Below are positions 4,768 through 7,367 of a stretch of 7,367 nt of DNA, one piece after another. The translations under genes and the position numbers were made by a program. Each line of letters starts with the position of its first letter. The stretch's first letter is position 1. A model generated the notes under the pieces. The model was not told where the DNA came from, did no database searches, and worked only from the letters and a program-made list of their open reading frames with translations. This DNA comes from CAZEJK01 sp964512045. Lineage in GTDB: Bacteria > Acidobacteriota > Thermoanaerobaculia > Thermoanaerobaculales > Sulfomarinibacteraceae. The stretch covers positions 1-7,367 of the forward strand of contig CAZEJK010000254.1 in NCBI GenBank assembly GCA_964512045.1. Reading direction: 5' to 3'.

Positions 4768-6218
4768 GCACATCCTCCTTCGGAGGGCTCGGCGCCAGCG
4801 TCGGCACAGGCGCCGGTCCGTTCAACCAGGCCGAGCCGCTCCAGCTGACAGCGCAGTGCTTTCGGGCTGATAGGCCGTTGAATCGTGTACTCGAGACGGT
4901 GACTGAGCTCGTCGAGCTCGGCGGTCGGATCGGCCGCCCACAGCAGGACCAGCTCGCGGACCTCCTCTCGGGTCAGAGCGGCCAGCTCGCGCTCGATCGC
5001 CCTTTCCGTCAATGCCGTGGCCTCCTCTGCGAGACCGCTGCCGAGCACGAGCACGGTGTCGCGTGCGATCGCCAGCTCCTCGTTTGTTGGGATGACCAGC
5101 GCGGGAGTCGATCCCGATGAGATGTTCTCGGCGCCACTGCTGTTCGCGTCTGCCTCGAGAATGATGCCGAGGTGCTCGAGGCCGCGCAGACAGCGCTCGC
5201 GGACCTCCGGAGAGTTCTCGCCGATGCCGCCGGTGAAGACGACGGCGTCGAGCCCTTCCAGCACTGCAGCGTAGGCGCCGATGTACTTGCGGACCCGGTG
5301 GCAGAACATCGCGAAGGCGATGGCGTGTTGCTCGGAGCCTGCCTCCATCGCATCGATGACCTCGCGCATGTCGTTGGCGCCGTCCGACACGCCCAGCAGG
5401 CCGCTGCGCTTGTTGAGCAGTGTCTCCACGTCGCCGGGAGACAGCTGCTCGCGCTGCATCAGGTACGGGAGCACTGCAGGATCCAGGTCCCCCGATCGAG
5501 TGCCCATCATCAGGCCCTCCAGCGGAGTGAACCCCATCGACGTGTCCATCGAGCGACCCCGGTTGACCGCGGCGACCGAGGCGCCGTTGCCCAGATGGCA
5601 GGTGACCAGGCGCAGCTCCTCCAACCCACGTCCGAGGGACTCGGCGGCGCGGTGTGCGACGTACTGATGGGACGTGCCGTGAAACCCGTACCGGCGGATC
5701 CCGAGCTTGCGGTACAGACCGTACGGGATCGCGTACAGGTAGCTCTCCGGCGGCATGGTCTGGTGGAACGCGGTGTCGAAGACCGCGACCTGAGGAGTTC
5801 CTTCGAGGAGGCGGTCACAGACGTCGATGCCCTTCAAGTTGTGCGGGTTGTGCAGTGGCGCGAACCGGCAGCAGCGCTCGATCGCAGCGCGGACGTCCGG
5901 CGTGATAAGCACCGACGAGGAGAAGTCCTCGCCGCCGTGCACCACGCGATGCCCGATCCCGTCGATCTCCTCCCTGGAGGAGATCACGCCGTCGCGGGGG
6001 TGCATCAGAGTGGACAGGACCAGGCCGATGGCGGCATCGTGGTTCGGGACCTCCGCGACCTCGCGGATCTCGCTCTCCTCACCGCGGACGTAGCGGAGCA
6101 GCGCTCCGGTGGAGCCGATCTTCTCCACCTGGCCGCGGGCCACCACCTCCTCGCCATCCATGTCGAGAAACTGAAACTTCACCGACGACGAGCCGCAGTT
6201 GAGCACCAGGATCTTCAT
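4764..6218 (-). CDS. ackA: Acetate kinase with a C-terminal helix-turn-helix-like extension
   Basis: Catalyses reversible phosphoryl transfer between ATP/acetate and ADP/acetyl phosphate in the cytoplasm. The ASKHA signature is intact: LVLNCGSSSVKF at the N-terminus, GHRVVHGG (88-95), VAVFDTAFHQTMP (144-156), GFHGTSHQYV (178-187), HLGNGAS (208-214), DTSMGFTPLEGLMMGTRSGD (225-244), FTGGIGENS (328-336) and IPTNEE (376-381). Residues matching the Methanosarcina enzyme's Asn7, Arg91, His123, Asp148, His180, Arg241 and the C-terminal Glu are all present, nearly in its own numbering, so activity is expected. The usual enzyme ends near residue 395; this one runs to 484. The extra part has LTREEVRELVLLWAAD, AELDELSHRLEY and ISPKALRCQLERLGLVE, which reads as three helices of an HTH/winged-helix domain. 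It is the first gene of a minus-strand operon. A GGGGG run (6223-6227) precedes the ATG. No pta is in the window. Confidence 0.95.
   Translation of the reverse strand: MKILVLNCGSSSVKFQFLDMDGEEVVARGQVEKIGSTGALLRYVRGEESEIREVAEVPNHDAAIGLVLSTLMHPRDGVISSREEIDGIGHRVVHGGEDFSSSVLITPDVRAAIERCCRFAPLHNPHNLKGIDVCDRLLEGTPQVAVFDTAFHQTMPPESYLYAIPYGLYRKLGIRRYGFHGTSHQYVAHRAAESLGRGLEELRLVTCHLGNGASVAAVNRGRSMDTSMGFTPLEGLMMGTRSGDLDPAVLPYLMQREQLSPGDVETLLNKRSGLLGVSDGANDMREVIDAMEAGSEQHAIAFAMFCHRVRKYIGAYAAVLEGLDAVVFTGGIGENSPEVRERCLRGLEHLGIILEADANSSGAENISSGSTPALVIPTNEELAIARDTVLVLGSGLAEEATALTERAIERELAALTREEVRELVLLWAADPTAELDELSHRLEYTIQRPISPKALRCQLERLGLVERTGACADAGAEPSEGGCA
4774..4780 (-). promoter_or_regulatory. Strong ribosome binding site inside the ackA 3' end
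   Basis: Read on the minus strand this is AAGGAGG, placed 6 nt before the ATG at 4767 and a few codons before the ackA TGA (4766-4764). It decides the start of the V4R-like gene and supports coupled translation through the ATGA overlap. Confidence 0.7.
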
Positions 6219-6337
6219 CGAGCCCCCGATTCGACGATCTCACGTGGCCAGGAACTACCTTATCATCGTCGCGCCGCGCTGTGGCATCCGCGGCGGAGGG
6301 GAAGGCCCGGCGACCTGCCGGGAGGCTGGGGGTCAGA
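6219..6337. promoter_or_regulatory. Divergent promoter region between ackA and the hydrolase
   Basis: Two transcription units diverge from here, so promoters for both are expected within 119 nt. A TATCAT at 6261-6266 is a possible plus-strand -10, but no good -35 stands at normal spacing. No convincing hexamer pair is seen for the minus strand. The region is called from gene arrangement rather than from a clear motif. Confidence 0.35.
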
Positions 6338-7240
6338 GTGTTGAAGAGTCTTGCTGTCGTGATGGCTCTGGGCGCCGTGGCACTGAGCGTGACCAGGGCG
6401 CCCGGCCGGCTGATGTCCACTGACGAGGCGCTCGCCCTGCCTCGTCCGGAGCCGGATGAGCGGATTCGCTACGGCCCCGAGAAGCTGAGCTTCGGGGAGC
6501 TGCGTCTGCCGGATGGCGAAGGACCGTACCCGGTGGTCATGGTGATCCACGGTGGCTGCTGGCTGGCGGAGTATGACCTCGGCTACATGTCGGGCCTGGC
6601 CGCACGGCTCGCCTCGGCCGGCGTCGCCACCTGGAGCGTCGAGTATCGCCGGGTGGGAGATGTCGGAGGCGGCTGGCCGGGCACGTTCGCCGACGTTGCC
6701 GCTGCGGCCGACTTCCTGCGCGATATGTTGGTACGCTACCCGCTGGACCTCGAACGCGCTGTGGTGCTGGGCCACTCGGCAGGCGGTCACCTGGCCTTGT
6801 GGGCTGCCGCCCGGCATGCGCTCGACCCCGCCGACCCGCTGCGCGGCGCCGATCCGCTGCGCTTTCGCGGAGCCGTCGCACTTGCCGGCATCACCGACCT
6901 GGCAGCGTACGCCTCGCCCGAGGGGTGCGGATCAGCGGTGCCTGGTCTGCTCGGCGGTGACCCGGCAGATCACCCCGACCGAGTGGCGCGGAGCTCACCC
7001 ATTGTCATGCCACCCTCGGGTGTGCCTGAGATGCTCGTCGTCGGCGGCCGCGACCCGATCGTGCCGCGCTCCCAAGCCGAGCGCTACGCTGCCAGCCGCC
7101 CGGATGCACCGGTCCAGCTCATCGAGGTTGCGGACGCCGGCCACTTCGAGCTCATCGATCCGAGCCATGCGAGCTGGTCGAGCGTTCACAGGGCCGTGCT
7201 GGCGGTTTTGGGCATGGGGAACGCCCGCTCGGCTCGCTGA
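6338..7240 (+). CDS. Alpha/beta hydrolase (esterase or formamidase type)
   Basis: A serine hydrolase of the alpha/beta fold. Counting from GTG 6338 (300 residues), it has HGGCW (71-75), the HGGxW oxyanion motif of kynurenine-formamidase and hormone-sensitive-lipase-like enzymes. It also has the nucleophile elbow GHSAGG (145-150, Ser147), the acid in GGRDPIVP (Asp239) and the base in AGHFELIDP (His269), so the triad is complete. The segment VEYRRVG...GGGWPGTFADV between oxyanion motif and nucleophile is typical of this subfamily. The substrate cannot be told; no kynurenine-pathway neighbour is present. The N-terminus LKSLAVVMALGAVALS is hydrophobic, so secretion or membrane anchoring is likely. 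The start is uncertain: GTG 6338 has GGGGG 5 nt upstream and GGAGG 12 nt upstream. GTG 6281 extends the ORF by 19 residues without an SD, and ATG 6362 is a third option. It diverges from ackA. Confidence 0.87.
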   Translation: MLKSLAVVMALGAVALSVTRAPGRLMSTDEALALPRPEPDERIRYGPEKLSFGELRLPDGEGPYPVVMVIHGGCWLAEYDLGYMSGLAARLASAGVATWSVEYRRVGDVGGGWPGTFADVAAAADFLRDMLVRYPLDLERAVVLGHSAGGHLALWAAARHALDPADPLRGADPLRFRGAVALAGITDLAAYASPEGCGSAVPGLLGGDPADHPDRVARSSPIVMPPSGVPEMLVVGGRDPIVPRSQAERYAASRPDAPVQLIEVADAGHFELIDPSHASWSSVHRAVLAVLGMGNARSAR

Positions 7241-7252
7241 GCACGAGTCGAC

Positions 7253-7299
7253 GGGTCTGCGACCACTCCGGAGCCGGCAGGGCTCGTCAGCGCAGACCC
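7253..7299 (+). terminator. Nested stem-loop just after the hydrolase gene
   Basis: GGGTCTGCG (7253-7261) pairs perfectly with CGCAGACCC (7291-7299). Inside, GAGCC (7271-7275) pairs with GGCTC (7281-7285). It begins 12 nt after the TGA at 7240, a normal terminator position, but there is no U-tract. Confidence 0.45.
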
Positions 7300-7311
7300 A
7301 CCCGCACCCCC

Positions 7312-7330
7312 AGCCGGCGAGACGCCGGCT
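7312..7330. repeat. Perfect 8-bp palindromic hairpin with AGA loop
   Basis: AGCCGGCG (7312-7319), loop AGA (7320-7322), CGCCGGCT (7323-7330). The stem is perfect and followed by TTCCAC. It could be a second terminator or another dispersed palindromic repeat. Its architecture (short GC stem, AGA triloop) matches hairpin B of the array at 2031-2452, although the stem sequence differs. Confidence 0.5.
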
Positions 7331-7367
7331 TCCACAACGAGAGGAGCGCCGCGATCCGGATTGTGGC

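Noticed and set aside
5172..6344. Plus-strand ORF of 390 codons opposite ackA
   Set aside because: It is antisense to a gene with every acetate kinase motif; no independent motif or ribosome site.

Overview
The window is high-GC bacterial chromosomal DNA with long ORFs on both strands, Shine-Dalgarno-type starts and a tightly packed minus-strand operon. Nothing fixes the phylum. An acetate kinase gene, secreted beta-propellers, a HEAT-repeat protein and GC-rich palindromic intergenic repeats would suit Acidobacteriota, Myxococcota/Desulfobacterota-type lineages or Planctomycetota/Verrucomicrobiota; this is inference. No phage, plasmid, transposase, CRISPR, tRNA or rRNA signal was seen.

Layout. 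(1) 2-586, plus strand: the 3' end of an Asp-box (BNR) beta-propeller gene whose start lies outside the window. (2) 587-973: non-coding, with weak hairpins. (3) 974-1912, plus strand: a secreted six-bladed YWTD (LDL-receptor class B-like) beta-propeller of 312 residues. (4) 1913-2453: a convergent intergenic region with one GC-rich hairpin and four copies of a roughly 71-bp palindromic element. Two of the copies lie inside a 124-bp tandem duplication whose halves differ at a single base. (5) 2454-6218, minus strand: a three-gene operon transcribed as acetate kinase (ackA), then a small cysteine-rich V4R-like protein, then a 604-residue HEAT-repeat protein. The first junction is an ATGA overlap and the second a 4-nt gap. 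(6) 6219-6337: the divergent promoter region. (7) 6338-7240, plus strand: an alpha/beta hydrolase with an HGGxW oxyanion motif and a complete Ser-Asp-His triad. (8) 7241-7367: a hairpin-rich 3' region.

How the genes may work together. AckA interconverts acetate + ATP and acetyl phosphate + ADP. Here it has a C-terminal extension of about 90 residues that looks like a helix-turn-helix or winged-helix domain, which the normal ~400-residue enzyme lacks. It is translationally coupled to a possible small-molecule-binding V4R-like protein and then to a HEAT-repeat scaffold. That arrangement hints at a regulatory module tied to acetyl-phosphate metabolism, but this is a hypothesis from gene context only. 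The two propellers and the hydrolase look like separate transcription units. The two most distinctive things in the window are the AckA fusion/operon and the twin-hairpin repeat array.
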